DNA of 64,000 nucleotides from contig OZ018324.1 of NCBI GenBank assembly GCA_963969495.1, positions 142,919,355 to 142,983,354 of the forward strand. Direction: 5' to 3'. A program made the translations under genes and the position numbers. The stretch is from Ceratothoa steindachneri (taxonomy: Eukaryota; Arthropoda; Malacostraca; Isopoda; Cymothoidae). The notes under the pieces are model-generated. The model was not told where the DNA came from, did not search any database, and worked only from the letters and a program-made list of their open reading frames with translations. Shown in pieces: positions 38,303-51,200 of the stretch. Numbering within the stretch: position 1 is the first letter of the stretch; each line of letters begins with the position of its first letter.

Positions 38303-39490
38303 AAAAAGAAGAAGAAATCAGCAGAACACCACTAAGACCTTTGGCAGGTATTTTCAAAGGTGACTAATCGAGGAAAGGGGTAAGCTGAACGGGAAACTTG
38401 TGTCCCTTAGGTGTATGCCACGATCGCTTTGCGCATTGGGTGTAATGATTAGGGTCATCGCTCACCCCTTCACTTTAGGCTTGTTAATCTGCTTTAATGT
38501 GAGAGTTGAGTGAAATTTTTGTGGTATGTGTGATGTGTAAAAGAAGAGATTGATACTTAGTGACATTAATACCCTTAGATTGCAATACCTGCGCTATGTG
38601 AGAAAAAATGAACGTGAATGAAAGAATAGTTTGTGTTTGATGGAGTAAATAGAGTGTGAGCAGATATGTGGATCCTGTTTGATAAAAAGTTATATTAAAA
38701 AAATCATTGTTACAAAGACGCAACGAGTAACATCATATAGCAAGATTTGTTGGAAAAAATTCAACGTGAGGAAGAGTAGGTTCAGGAGTTTACATACATA
38801 TTTCTAATAAAAGTTTGTGAAACCTCTCTATATTCCATTAAAGGCCATTTACACTAGGCATGTGTGACACGATGCTATTGGAAGCGATAGAGCAATTGAA
38901 AATTTGTAGCACAGTGTAAATACAAAGAGTAATGCTTTAAAGTTATTATGTAGCTCAGCTGTATATTTTTTGCGTCTCTAAAAGGCTACAACTTCTCAAT
39001 CTTCCAATTGGTTTGTCCAGACTAGCTAGACTTCTTAATTAGGTATAAATTTATTTAGAACTCAGTTCTGGGGGATGGAGTTGTGTTTACTTCGAAACAC
39101 TTTGTCTAATCTTTATAAGCCATTTATCCATACTCGTAAGATCTTTTTGGAAGTTTTAACGTGCCAATAGGTTGAAAATATTTTTCGACGCCTCCCTCAG
39201 GGGCATCGGCATAAAATTTGGTTTCTCCAACATTTTTTAGCCTGCCTCCAACTTTCCTCCACTTTCAAATATATATTTGCTAGAGTATCTTGCCGCCCTG
39301 GTCTCCCCTATTTTTTATCTCAGAGCTCATATTTAGTCAGATAAAATGGCTATCTACTATAATATTAGGCGAGATTAACTTCTCAAAGAGATCCTACTGT
39401 TATTATCCTCTAATTCCCTTATTGTAATTTCTAAAAACCTTTCACTATTCCTCCATTAATTTTTCATATAATAAATAAAACTACCTAAAA
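38303..39490. other. AT-rich stretch with no supported gene
   Basis: No domain, repeat or RNA gene seen. Confidence 0.55.
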
Positions 39491-39493
39491 TCC

Positions 39494-39823
39494 TGCTGAC
39501 TGGGTTTCCCGCACGGTCCTCGGACCGAACCCTATTTATCCCTTTCCCTCTTAGGTCCTTTTTTGACTATTAAAGGACCGAGGGAGCGAGAAACCCTATC
39601 AGTCTGTTCTTTGATCGCGGGTAGACGATCAAAATTATTTTTGCCATTTTTCAAAAAAGTTTTCTTTAATAACAGTTAAATTTATATAACTTTTGAAATC
39701 AAAATTTTTTTTAAAACCTCTTATATATTCTCAAAATAAATAAGTAATCCAGTTGGAGTACTACCCCCACTGTGACTATGAGAGGACCGAGGGAGCGGGA
39801 AACCTTATCAGTCTGTTCTTTGA
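39494..39823. repeat. 50-bp direct repeat plus inverted copy at edge of GC-rich island
   Basis: 39565-39614 and 39774-39823 are nearly identical (GACTAT...GGACCGAGGGAGCG...TATCAGTCTGTTCTTTGA). A shorter inverted copy lies at 39494-39523 (GCTGACTGGGTTTCCCGC...CCTCGG). Mixed direct and inverted terminal sequences recall the complex ends of DIRS-like retroelements; this is inference. Confidence 0.6.
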
Positions 39824-41330
39824 AGGCCAGTGCACGGTTAAAATATTTTGCTCCCAGAACAGTGTTCTAATCCCATGCTGCTTTCGTGCAGTGAAAAGGT
39901 GACTATTCTTCTAAGACAGTGCCTTCTCTTTTCGTTTAATCGTTAATTTTGGGAACCCGTGAGGATAATGCCGAAGAAGCAACTTATCACGAGACCCAAG
40001 AACTTGGCACAGGAACACTACCATCCGGGAGACTTTGAGCAGGCTATTGAGAGTGAGTGGAGAATTGCTCATATCAACGTTACTACAACGTCTCACGAGG
40101 TTAGTCAAAATTAGCCAGGACCATAAAAAATTCCGCTTGGCCTTCGATGCATCACTCTGTGTCTCCAACAGCCGCGGCAGGAGGCCTGGTGGGACCCTGA
40201 CAACCTGAGCCTAGTTGGTCGCAGGTCCCAAAAACACCCGAGTCCCAGAACTAGGAAGAGAACTCCCACCAGGAATCGGATATCCTCTTCAGCAGATCCC
40301 CTCACTGGTCCAGGCAGATAGGGGTAGGCCACCTCTTAACATTTGCAGGCCCAATCAACCTGATTCACCTACTCGCTACGATAAGGTTGTTGCTCAACTG
40401 ATGGAAAATTTGGGATCCGTGAGGTTCAAAAGCAGGGACCGTGAGGACATTGCAACAATCGTCACTCTCTACAAATAACGAAGGTATTTCAAGGACGAGG
40501 AGTACGGCCATCTCTTTGAACGAATCCGTCTTGATTTTGTCGTACTCAATATCTGCTGGGGTCCAGCACTGGTGGATGCTAGGGAGAGGGCAACGCTGGA
40601 TACTACTCTTATATTAAGCCAAAATGCTCTTAAGGCTACAACTGGTTTCCTGAATTACCTTATATGGGTAGCAATAATAATACCAGCATAGAGGAAGACA
40701 ATCCACCAGGGTGGCTTACAGAGGCAGAGCAGGCCGGAGGGGGCAGACTTCTGCCAGTGGAACGCGTGCTAAGGGAGCTTGCTCATAGGCGTCAAACTAC
40801 ACCGGAATTAGACCTTAGTGCTTCCCTCTTCTCTTTTTAGACCTATGATCTCTTCCCTAAATCACGATCTTCTAGTTCTCCTTCGTGCCGACGATACCGC
40901 CGCTCCTGAAGCCCTACAACTTCAAAATTTATACCGGTTCTTCGAGGAAGCGGCCGCGCAACTCGGGGCCTACAATATTGAAAACCCCCCAAAACATCAT
41001 GTGTTTCCATGCTCGCAAGTTTGGCCCTGAACAGACATGATAGGAGTTATACTCCTCTCTGGTATGTCCGTCCCCATGGTTCTCAATGTAGCCAACCCGA
41101 AAATCTTGCCATCCCGCGAAATCCCTATGGCAAGTGGTCCTCCAGCTCCTACAGAACCAGATCCTTTGTGGGAGGGCGATATTCTTCAAGACGTCTCCAT
41201 CAACGAAGACCATTTGTTTTAGGAAGACGTCGGAGAGGAACAAAAGCAGCAGAACCAGGCCCAATGACAAGAGGTAGAACAACGGAATCAACAACAAGAC
41301 CAGACCGAGGACGCCAAGCATAGGGGAGCA
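39824..41330 (+). pseudogene. GC-rich coding relic, gag-like, element class unresolved
   Basis: Long protein-like segments appear successively in three plus-strand frames: a lysine-rich start MPKKQLITRPKNLAQEHYHP (39969), FLRIAT-type helices in RYDKVVAQLMENLGSVRFKS (40377), RIRLDFVVLNICWGPALVDA (40525), LSQNALKATTGFLNYLIWVA (40612), LNHDLLVLLRADDTAAPEAL and FFEEAAAQLGAYNIENPP (40858-40990), then a Gln/Arg-rich tail near 41220-41320. This helical, tail-basic layout fits a capsid-like (gag) protein of a retroelement such as a DIRS or similar element, but no RT, integrase or recombinase follows. Frameshifts show decay. Identification is tentative. Confidence 0.4.
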
Positions 41331-42524
41331 ACCTGTATAAAGGATGCGGACTTCTCTCCTTGAATCAACCCTTTCGAACCTTCAGTGAAACCAGCGTGTA
41401 GTAAGCTTATTTGGGGGGATCTTAGTACGGGCACACTCCATAACGTGCCTCAGATTTCTAACCTGATTAAAAGTGCTGCCAACAATGCCATTAAATTGTT
41501 TTTCCCTAAATGGTATTCTTCCCGATAAAACTTATATTCGTACATATAATTCGTATAGTTGCATAAATGCAACAAGTGTGGTTCCCTATAGGGCTGATTT
41601 TACGTTAATGTAACATAATTTTTTTTCGAACTTTAGCTGTCATAAAATTAACTTTATTTTGGATAGAATTATTAATACAATCATCTATTATGTTCCTACC
41701 CATTAAAGATACACATACATAACCTTCATCAGGGTAGCACACAAGATAATTGGTACATACCTTTTAAATGATGAAGACATGATATTCGAAAAAAGTGGCC
41801 CAGTCAAAATGGAGCTGAAGCTTTTCTTTCAATTGAAGAGAGCTGAAAAAAGCCTAACCACTTCCGCTAACCCTCTGCTTGTAACTAATTGCTGTCTTGA
41901 GGTTGCTGCATGTGCCTGTTTGCATACTTGCCCTGAACAATGTGGGCAGATTTTGTGTAGCAAAAACACAACAAGCGGTATAAATGGATAATAAAGTGAC
42001 GTAGATGAAGCGGATTACAACCGCATACTTTTGAATAATAGTAAAGTCTCTGGAGCGATTACAGCGAAAGTGAATGCTAAGGGATTGAACCTGAATTTGG
42101 CAGAAATGAGTAAGAGATTATGAAGGTTACATGTTGATATATGGTAGAGCAGTATAGTGGGGTAGGGAAAAATAAAGTTCTCGAGTTAGATTAGTACAAA
42201 TGAACCTATGAAGGAATGATGTGCGAAGATGGAAGGATCGAAAATCTCTGGATAAGTGATATTTATAGTATGAAGAGTTGTGTGAATAGGGTCTTGAAGG
42301 AGATTTTCTGCGGAGTTACAACCATTAAGGAACAATAAATGAAAAAGGACTTGTAAAAAGCATATACCAGAGTGGGAAAGGGCTGACCTAACAGGAAGTT
42401 CATTCTACAATATACTGGATGATAGCTTTGCAAGGAGGAGGTTAGTGAGGGTAGAGCTTGAGGCTTTTTACTCAGGAACGATGCCTGACTCAAGAGATGA
42501 TACAGTACACAAAGCTCCATCATT
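41331..42524. other. AT-rich stretch, one Cys-rich open frame
   Basis: The only notable frame is 41779-41991 (plus): LKLFFQLKRAEKS followed by CCLEVAACACLHTCPEQCGQ with seven cysteines in about 25 residues. I do not recognise it and cannot call it a gene. The rest shows nothing supported. Confidence 0.4.
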
Positions 42525-43640
42525 ATAAGAACATAAGAACATAAGAAAAGAAGGAGACTGCAAAAGACCATTCATGGCCTACACTTGGCAGCTCCTGTTC
42601 CATTCAACACACAAAAGATTTCTTACCAGAGAAAAGTCATCAACATTGTCACCCTTAACAGGAGTTCGTCAGATCTAATCTACAATATACATAAAATGCA
42701 TCCAGAGGATTATGTCCATTCATGCAACCGCAAAATATAATCTTCCCACTCCTTAGAAAAATATATACATATGTACATAAAAAAAAGTCAGTCCCATCTA
42801 GCAGCTTTATCCATATATTTATCTAATCTATTCTTAAAACTACCCAGGGAGGAGGCTTCTATCACATGCCTAGTGAGCCTATTCCATTCATCTAACCCAC
42901 GATTTGTAAACCAATTCCTCCCAATCTCCTTCCTAAACCTATACTTATCAAGCTTAAACCCATTGCTAGGTGTCCTGTCATGTTCACTAAGTATAAGAAC
43001 CTTACCCAGATCCCCTTTATTATATCCTTTTACCCATTTGAAGACTTCAATCAATTCCCCTCTGACTCTTCTCCTTTCCAATGTATGTAGATTTAGTTTT
43101 CTGAGCCTTTCACCATAGTGTAAGTTCCTTAGCCCACCAATCATCTTTGTCATCCTTCTCTGCACAGACTCAAGCAAATCAATATCCTTCCTATAATATG
43201 GTGACCAAAATTGTACTGCATAGTCTAGATGAGGCCTAACTAGCGCCAGATACAGTTTTAGAATGACTTCAGCACTCTTATTGCTTACACTCCTCCTAAT
43301 GAATCCCAATATCCTATTAGCTTTATTCTTAGCATTTAGACATTGCTTTCTAGGACGAAGGTCTGAACTTACCAAAATACCCAAGTCTCTCTCACAATCA
43401 GTCCTCCCTAAAATTCTGCCATTTAATTTATAACTATTCAATGGATTATTTCTACCTATACTAAGTACACTACATTTGTCTATGTTAAACTTCATTTACC
43501 ATTTCTCGGCCCAATTGGACAGAATGGTCAATTCCTCCTGCATTACAACAGCATCAGAATCAGCCCTAATGGCCCTACCTAGCTTAGTATCATCAGCAAA
43601 TTTACTCAGGTCACTACTTATACCTAAGTCTTTGGTGCGA
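42525..43640 (-). mobile_element. CR1-like non-LTR retroposon, 5'-truncated, with 8-bp tail repeats
   Basis: 3' half of ORF2 plus the 3' end. The minus-strand frame (43640-42788) is open except for one stop just before MKFNIDKCSVLS. The 3' terminus at 42525-42547 consists of a TTATGTTC-type 8-bp repeat (minus strand), the CR1-style tail. The stretch TAAGAAAAGAAGGAGACTGC near 42540 is one I associate with crustacean genomes. The 5' end at about 43640 falls just before the catalytic motif, the usual truncation. Confidence 0.8.
42788..43634 (-). pseudogene. CR1-like ORF2 C-terminal half (reverse transcriptase from motif C)
   Basis: KDLGISSDLSKFADDTKLGR holds the catalytic FADD of motif C (about 43590). 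Then LSNWAEKW, a stop codon, MKFNIDKCSVLSIGR, CERDLGILVSSDLRPRKQC, VRPHLDYAVQFWSPYYRKDI, DLLESVQRRMTKMIGGLRNL, LNLHTLERRRVRGELIEVFK, WFTNRGLDEWNRLTRHVIEA and SFKNRLDKYMD. This is the full thumb and C-terminal region of CR1/L2-clade ORF2 and is well preserved compared with the other copies here, so this is the youngest CR1-like insertion in the window. Motifs A and B are missing. Confidence 0.85.
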
Positions 43641-44082
43641 ACATAATTACAGGTGTCCTTGTTTTAATGCATTAATTCATAAACGAGGTGGTGGAATGGG
43701 TATTTTTTACTGGGAATGAAATGCGCTGAAATCACTCTGTGTGAAACAATGATTTTGCTACTTCGGTATTAGCTTGTGATTTATACTAAATCGAAAATGC
43801 TGAGTTAAACACATACTCTTTAGTTACACATATAGGCAGTGTTGCTTTGGCTACCGAAGTGAAGGATTTGTTGTGTGTGTTTGGTTCCAGCGTTATACTC
43901 CTGCTTTATCACGTTGTCAAATTTAGCCATTATAGTAGTGGTGTTGAAACGGTATTTACATACAGTAATTAATTGCATTTTTCTTTCCGATTTATCTCTC
44001 AATTAATTTGAAAATGAAATAAGATTGTACAAAAGTATATAACAGGATATATACAAACTAAGTTCAAAACGTGAATCGGGGA
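43641..44082. other. AT-rich stretch with no supported gene
   Basis: No domain or repeat seen. Confidence 0.5.
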
Positions 44083-45739
44083 GGATGTATAAATATCCCA
44101 GACAACTTTTATTATTTCTATGGAAGATATACTCCAAGTAACCAGCGGAAAAATTGAGCTAAAAGAGTAAAAAGTGCATACAATTATTATTTTGGTTGTA
44201 AAGTTGGTGACCAAGACAAGCCATGGCACCTTATAAATCTTGTATTGTGTGTTATACGGGGCTCACACAGTAGTTAAATGGCAAACGGACGGGTATGCCT
44301 TTTGTTGAAACAATGGTGTGGCGCGAGCCAACAAATCATGATTTTGGTTGCTAATTTTCTATAACAAATATTGTGGGATTTTCAAATAAGAACAAGTCAA
44401 AGATTTTATATCCAGATTTTAAGTCAGCTATAAAACCATTCCCTCATAATATGGAGATGCCAATCCCAGTTCCTTCATCAGCTAGTGTAGTTAAAGAAGA
44501 TGATTCATTGCCTGAAGAGGAGGATAACAATGACGATGTACAGGGATGATTCTAAGGAAAAGAAGATCCAGTTGAAAAACCAAGAAAGATTGAATGATTT
44601 GGTGAGGGATTTGTCAGTTTCAAAGGAGAACGCAGAACTGTTGGGCTCCAGACTAGAGGAATGGAATCTGCTAGAAGACGGGGCAAAAATATCTACTTTC
44701 CGTAAAATGCATGAGGCTTTAGTTTCCTTCTATAAAGAAGAAGACGGTGCTTCCTTCTGTACTGATGTTAATGGCTTTATTAATCAGCTAGAAAACGAGC
44801 ATTTACCTGATAAATCGAGACTGAAAGCACTGCTAGCCTCAAAGCTGTGTTACTACACAATGGTAACAAATTCATTAAATTCCTCTCGCACGTATTGTTG
44901 GTATGATAGAGAAATATGACTCAATAAAATTTATTTTGGAAGGAGTTTATTACTCGCATCATAATTGGAATATGAGTGGTGATCTTAAAGTAATTTCTTT
45001 ACTTCTTTGATTGCAACTAGGATATAGAAATAATATGTGCTTATTTTTCCTATGGAATAGCCGTGACGACAGAAATCATAATATTGACAAAAAGTGGCCC
45101 GAAAGAGAACACATAGTTAGTCGATCCTACACTGTGAAGCACATGCCTTTGGTATACCCACAGAAGATCTACCTTCCACTACATCATATCAAACTTAGCT
45201 TTATCACGAATTTTGTTAAAGCAATAGCCCATGATACTGATGGATTCCAGTATCACAAAGAGAAATTTAGTGCAAAGAAAACCGAAGCTAAACTTAAAGC
45301 TGGCATATTTGTAGGGCCGGAGATAAGGAAATTAATACGTGATAGGGAGTTCAGAAATAAACTTACTCCACTTGAGTTGTCAGCAAGAGATTCATTTGTC
45401 CATGTAGTGTAGAAATTCCTTGGTAATCATACGGCTGAACACTATCACGAACTAGTGGACAACATGCTAAAGGCCTTTCAACGAATGGGGTGTCGGATGT
45501 CTCTCAAGATGCATTTCTTGCATTTGCATCTAGATTTCTTTCCATCTAATATGAGGGATATTAGTGAGGAAAATGGGAAAAGGTTCCACTGAGATATCGG
45601 AATGGTGCACATCAGGTATAAAGGCCGGTTCAACGAAACTATGATGGCTGACTACTGCTGGTTCCTATAACGGGAGGATCCTCTATCCACGAAAAAGCGC
45701 AAGAGCAAGAGTCTCATGCATTTTGAAGGAAATTTATAG
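44083..45739 (+). pseudogene. Copy B of multi-copy arthropod zinc-finger family (WREP/CYFC family)
   Basis: Nearly full-length copy, uninterrupted by insertions but with stops and frameshifts. Order: INIPDNFYYFYGRYTPSNQ (44088; the paired Cys of copy C, FCYICG, have become Tyr), VKSAYNYYFGCKVGDQDKPW, VWREPTNHDFGC (44321), ILYPDFKSAIKPFPHN, LNDLVRDLSVSKENAELLGS (44592), FYKEEDGASFCTDVNGFINQ, ASLKAVLLHNGN, LEGVYYSHHNWNMSGDLKVI, LQLGYRNNMCLFFLWNSRDD (45013), IYLPLHHIKLSFITNFVKAI, KLKAGIFVGPEIRKLI (45290), GCRMSLKMHFLHLHLDFFPS, NGKRFH, YKGRFNETMMADYCWFL (45620) and stop at 45737. Function unknown. Cys/His clusters suggest zinc binding. Confidence 0.8.
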
Positions 45740-46015
45740 TTAGGTGATGACTACGTCTTTTATATGTAATATATATATATATCTTGTCTGGGTGTGCAAA
45801 AGGACGTACAATATGCCACATAGGGTGCCCCGATTCCAAACCTTTGCCAAGTAATGTCTCATTCCTCTCAAACTCCTAAAAATTATATATCGTTAATTGA
45901 TACAAGGTGACAAACTGAGCCATGTAGCCTAGTTGCATAACTCAGGAACCTTACGTGGTAGGACAAATCTGAGCACAGCTTTGGAATCAGCGCACCAAAG
46001 TTAGTTAGGTACATT
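45740..46015. other. Spacer with short (TA)n
   Basis: A 16-bp AT tract at 45767-45782 follows copy B. The rest is featureless. Confidence 0.6.
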
Positions 46016-46614
46016 GGCATTTACTCAAGTAGCAGAGACAAAGTTAAAATTTGTTAGCTAGTGATTTTCTTGGTTGCTTATTAATATAAGATATGGCCTT
46101 TCAGCTAAGGAGAGCATTGCTCTATGCCACCTCGTGAGTCTTTTGGGGGTATTATATGTTTAAAACTCGTTATTTGGAGTATTCTGGGGTTGTGTCAAGA
46201 AATTCACAACCTATTTAAGTATTTTGCATTTTTATTTTGTGTGAATCAATTTTTACTAAATGCATCACATCTCCTAACATAAAGCACTATTCCTACTTAG
46301 ATCCTGTCTCTCAGTCCTTAGAAGAACCTAGATAACTTTAACCCATATTTATATAATTGTCTCACTCTTACACAAATGGTCTCCCTCTATGGTGTGAAAT
46401 GTTTTGATTTTACAGGTTTCTAATATGTTCATCAGGCTGGCCTCGCCATATGGACAATCCTTTTCTTTTCACTCACCCCTAAATGTTTGTTATGTACTCC
46501 TATATTAGATATTTGTTGTGCCTGACTTGGTTGAAAAATGTATCATAAAAGCCACCTATCTGTTAGTTGTGTCCCATCTTAGCTCATATCATTGTATGTT
46601 GCTTTATCACCCAA
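46016..46614 (+). repeat. Long inverted repeat, left arm (order X-Y)
   Basis: Segment X (46016-46063, GGCATTTACTC...GCTAGTG) is followed by segment Y (46064-46614, ATTTTCTTGGTTGCTTATTA ... GCTTTATCACCCAA). Y matches the reverse complement of 47648-48200 along its whole length at roughly 85-90% by eye. X matches the reverse complement of 47600-47647. No coding domain found in either segment. Confidence 0.85.
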
Positions 46615-47599
46615 ATTATGATATTGCGGTGATAATCACCATCTTATCACAATGGAAAGGTAAAGTATATCGCCTATATAGTATTTAACTGCCACTTGAG
46701 CGTCTTTCATGAGCGAAATAATATCTAGGCATCGGCCTTTGATAATTCAAGAGCCATGGTAATATCACTCAATTCCATTTTGCTTCCTCTTCACCCATTT
46801 ATTCACGTTTTTCGATTATTAAATGCACGCATATTAATCATTTTTCCTCCCATGGCTCATAAACAAGGACGAAGATTTGTATTTAATACATATTTCTTTT
46901 TAATTATGGAAATGCGAGATTTAGCACATGAGAAAAACATTAAATTGCAATTTGGGGTGGAACCAAGAATGCGCCTAACAAAAACCACAATTGCAATCAT
47001 ACTTTAGAGGAAGAATTCGATCCAAGGTAGCGTAGTTTTCATGTTCTCATATGAAAACATAATAAGTGTCTAGGAAAACAGACTGTTAGACATAAACAAT
47101 CATAGTTCCCCATAAGAAAAAATGCTACAGTAGAAAGCCAATGGGATAATAGGCTTTTTCTTCTCACTATTATTGCCTTCGAAAATGAATTTCACTGATT
47201 ATCCAACTTTGTGGTCTATTTCAACTTATTACTTATAATATTAAAGGTAAAACTGATATAATCTTAGTGATAAGTAGTAAAAAAGTTATAGTTCTTTGTT
47301 TGGGTAGGAATAATTCAAACTATCATGGAGTTGTAAAAGTCCCAGGTTTGGCAATTATAAAACCTTTGAGTATCCTTCTTTATATAAAAATATTATTACA
47401 TCATACTTTGGGAGGATTAGTAATCACATAATACTTCAAGGTGCGTTTCTCTTCCCAAATTGTATTAGTTACTAAAAATATGTAGTCTATCTCTCTGATA
47501 GACATATGAAATTAATTATTTGATGGATGATGAACCTAGTGATTAGTTCTTAACAGTTGTTTGTGGGCTACACAGCTTCAAATTATTAAACGCTAATTA
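46615..47599. other. Unique spacer between inverted-repeat arms
   Basis: About 985 bp between the arms. One open frame (46756-47007, plus) begins MVISLNSILLPLHPFIHVFR and has no recognised domain. No transposase signature seen. Confidence 0.5.
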
Positions 47600-48200
47600 C
47601 ACTAGCCAACAAATTTTAACTTTGTCTCTGCTGCTAGAGTAAATGCTGTTGGGTGATAGAGCAACATACAATGATACGAGCTAAAATAGGACAAAGCTAA
47701 CAGATAGATGGCTTCTTTGATACAGTTTTCAACCAAATAGGCATAACGAATATTTGATATAGGAGTACATAACAAACATATAGGGGCATGAGAACAAAGG
47801 CAGAGATCGTCTATATAGCGAGGCCAGCCTGATGAACATATTAGAAACCTTAAAAATCTCAACATTTCACACCATAGAGGGAGACCATTTGTGTAAGAGT
47901 GAGAGAATTGTATAAATATGGGTTAAAGTTTTCTAGGTTCTTCCAAGGACTGAGAGACAGGATCTAAGTAAGAATAGTGCTTTATATTAGGAGATGTAAT
48001 GCATTAAGTAAAAATTGATCCACAGTAAATAAAAATGCTAAATACTTAAATAGGTTGTGAATTTCTTGGCACAACCCCAGAATACTCCGAATAACAAATG
48101 TTGGACATATTACGCCCCCAAAAGTTTCACGAGGTGGCATAGAGCAATGTTCTTCCTAGTTAAAAGGCCATACTCCATATTAATAAGCAAGCAAGAATAT
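47600..48200 (-). repeat. Long inverted repeat, right arm (order Y-X when read on minus strand)
   Basis: Reading the minus strand, segment Y (48200 to 47648) comes first and X (47647 to 47600) last, whereas in the left arm X precedes Y. The arms are thus circularly permuted relative to each other. Outer Y ends read TTCTTGCTTGCTTATTAATA here and TTCTTGGTTGCTTATTAATA in the left arm. Confidence 0.85.
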
Positions 48201-51200
48201 TTATTGAGGATATACAGTAAGACCCTTTAAGATTTACTTTCCTCAACAATAATTCGCTTTAAGCAAGTGAAAGTTCAAATGTTTCAATATTTTCATCGAT
48301 TTAAAAAAAGAAATCTGCTACGTTTATCCTCAAGCTATAAAAGATCGATCTACACAATTAAGATAATCTGTGCTAGTGTACCATCATAACAAGGGAGGAA
48401 ACAGCTACTTATTCAAGAAAGACTCAAAAAAACAGGGCGGTAATTAAAATGAATAAGTACTAGAACTTTTGGGCGATTAAGGAATGGGACCAAAAAACCT
48501 TTAGTATAGTATTAATTATTAAAAGATCAAATGATATAAAATAAAGCTTTTGTTTCGTTTACTAGAAAGTGAATAGTGAACATTAAAAGTAATTAAAATT
48601 TAGGTGGTTAAGTAAATTTATAATTAATTTAAGGAACTTAAATTTAATATATAGTGAATTTAAACAATAGGGAAATAACTATTAAATATTGTGATCGAAT
48701 GACAAAAAGGATGATAAAATATATACATACTTCCCATTTCGATTATTTCTCGATAGACAATGGATTTCTAAAATCCATTCTGTAGTTTTTCGCTATGATT
48801 GTGTTTGTAATAATCTTTTATCGGCTAGGAATTTAAAGGGATAATGCAGTGAAAAATGATTTACAATGGCCCATCCAACTCACTGAGATACAAGCAAAAT
48901 CTCAGACCTATAATAATTAGCCTACTAAAATTACTGATAAAAACCATTGCAATTTTGCTTGTTTAACTCCCATTACCCCACCGAAATTAACCTATTTCAT
49001 TAATACAATTTCACAATTAAATCCAGATTGTTTTTAATCATGATTTTCAATGTTTCAATAAGCCTACACTGATTTTTATCCAATTGTTGACACTTTTCTG
49101 ATAAACCCTTTCATGTTCAATGGTCTAATATCCACTATGTGTAATTTGTTTTAAGTGTATAATTATTATCTCTTCGTAAGATATTTTCGCTTTCCAAATG
49201 CATATTTTTCTCATCCTCCTAAGTGATAAATATTTATTGTCTAAACATAAAAAGACATTTATTGCCTGTAGATTATCCTCATCAGAAGTTGCTATATTTC
49301 TTTTTTCTTGTTTTAAAGGAAATCGAGCATGTAAATGTTACGTTTAAAAAATTAAGCCCAATCTAACTTTTATCTTCGAACACATCGTGAATTCTCAATT
49401 TTGTTCTTAGGATTCATTGCAAGAACTTTCAGCTCTGGAATACTGTAGGATTCCTAAACCACGAAAGCGAACGCTAGTTTATAGATCTAGTACATGTAAT
49501 TGTTGTGCAAACATATCTATTCAATTATAATACTGAATTACTGCTCTAATATTCAAGGTAAAACCGTTTTAGGCCACCATTCCCAAGTCAGTTGAAAATG
49601 TCTCATTGGTTTTATAGTTTGGTTTGGCTTGACTTTGATCTTCTCATTAAATGAGAATTCAACTTTGTTATTAATTCCCAAATTCTTTGATTTTCCTAGT
49701 ATTTAATCACCATTTTATACATTTTTCATCTTTCGTACCTGACATTCATCCACATACTGCTTCTGAACGTGAGTGATGAATGGGAAGAAAAAGGGATAAG
49801 AGAGAAAAAAGAGAAATAAAGGACAATGAAGGGAAAATGGGAAAACGCACTAGAAAAAAAACATTAATTGATCAATTTTCTGCTCAGTGGCTACTAAGAT
49901 CTCATAAATTCATGAACTTATTAAGTCTAAACTTCAAAATGATTCTAGATAAATCATAATATAAACAATTGTTAGTAAATACTCACATGGTTTCGTAGAG
50001 GAGTTCCTGAGATAAATCCCGTTGGTCTGTGACATTTTTGCTGTCAAGGTTTTTTCAAATGATTCTTATTTTTTTCAATTCGCTTAATTCAAATGTGGCA
50101 TTTTTGTTTAAATCAGGTCAACTATTTATTCTATGGCCCTTTTCGTTTAAACAAATAGAAGTTATACGTGTTTTGGTAGTATTTCCCGAAATATACTCAT
50201 TAGAATTATATGATAGCCCTCTATCATGCAATTACAAATTTTGACTATGATTGGATGTTACGAGTATTTCTATAACATTCAATAAACAATCATGATGCAT
50301 TGGATCATCTTATTGTATAATATTTGTTAATTCTAGAACTTACGGAATGTATTGGGACGTCACTCTGTGAGAAACAACAGTATTCCCCGCATTAGCATTG
50401 AATATCTTAATTAATTAGAATTCTAATTTCCATTAATATGGTTAATATCTATTAGTTTTTTTTTATTTCCTAAGCCTTCTGATTGGTGATTTATGTGCAA
50501 AATGTTATACCGTGTGTGATTTTTATAAATATGTTTTTGAACAAATCCTATCCCTAGACATAATAAAAAATATATATTTAAAATAAATGGTAAAAGAATT
50601 AAAAATATATAAGTTGAATGTCAAAGACTAATAAAACAAATCTATTTTTTATAATAATGGAAGTTTTCATTGATTTTAGTGTATATAGTAAAGAAATTAT
50701 TTAAAAGAAAATTATTTTAGAATACATAGGTATTCGAAAATAATTTTATTTTAAATATTTTTCTTACTGCCAATTCACCTCCCGATCATAAATGTTTAAA
50801 TATTTTTCTATTTAAAATGAATAGAAATTGAAAAATGAACCCAATTGGGTTTGTTTTATCTACAGGCAAGAGAAATTGCCCTGGTGATCAATCGAAAATA
50901 GCGTCATTTATGAAATCAAATTACCACGCATATTTTGAGATGAAATTAGTTAATTAAGATAAAACATTTGCTCCACATCTCTGTTCCAAAACGTGTGGTG
51001 AAAATATAAGAAGGGGTAAAAGCATAACGAATTCACTTACGTCCCTTCACATAAAATTGTGAAAGCCAAGCATTTCGTTTTTGGGGAAAAAAATTTCCGA
51101 AGTTAGTGATGCAAAATTAAATGCAGGCTTTTTGATGCTACTTGAATAAGGATGCTAAACAAAGACCCTGATTACACAGAAGTCACGAATTAGGCAGGAA

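Noticed and set aside
41779..41991. Cys-rich small secreted peptide
   Set aside because: No signal peptide, cysteines clustered at one end, no conserved framework; insufficient evidence for a gene.
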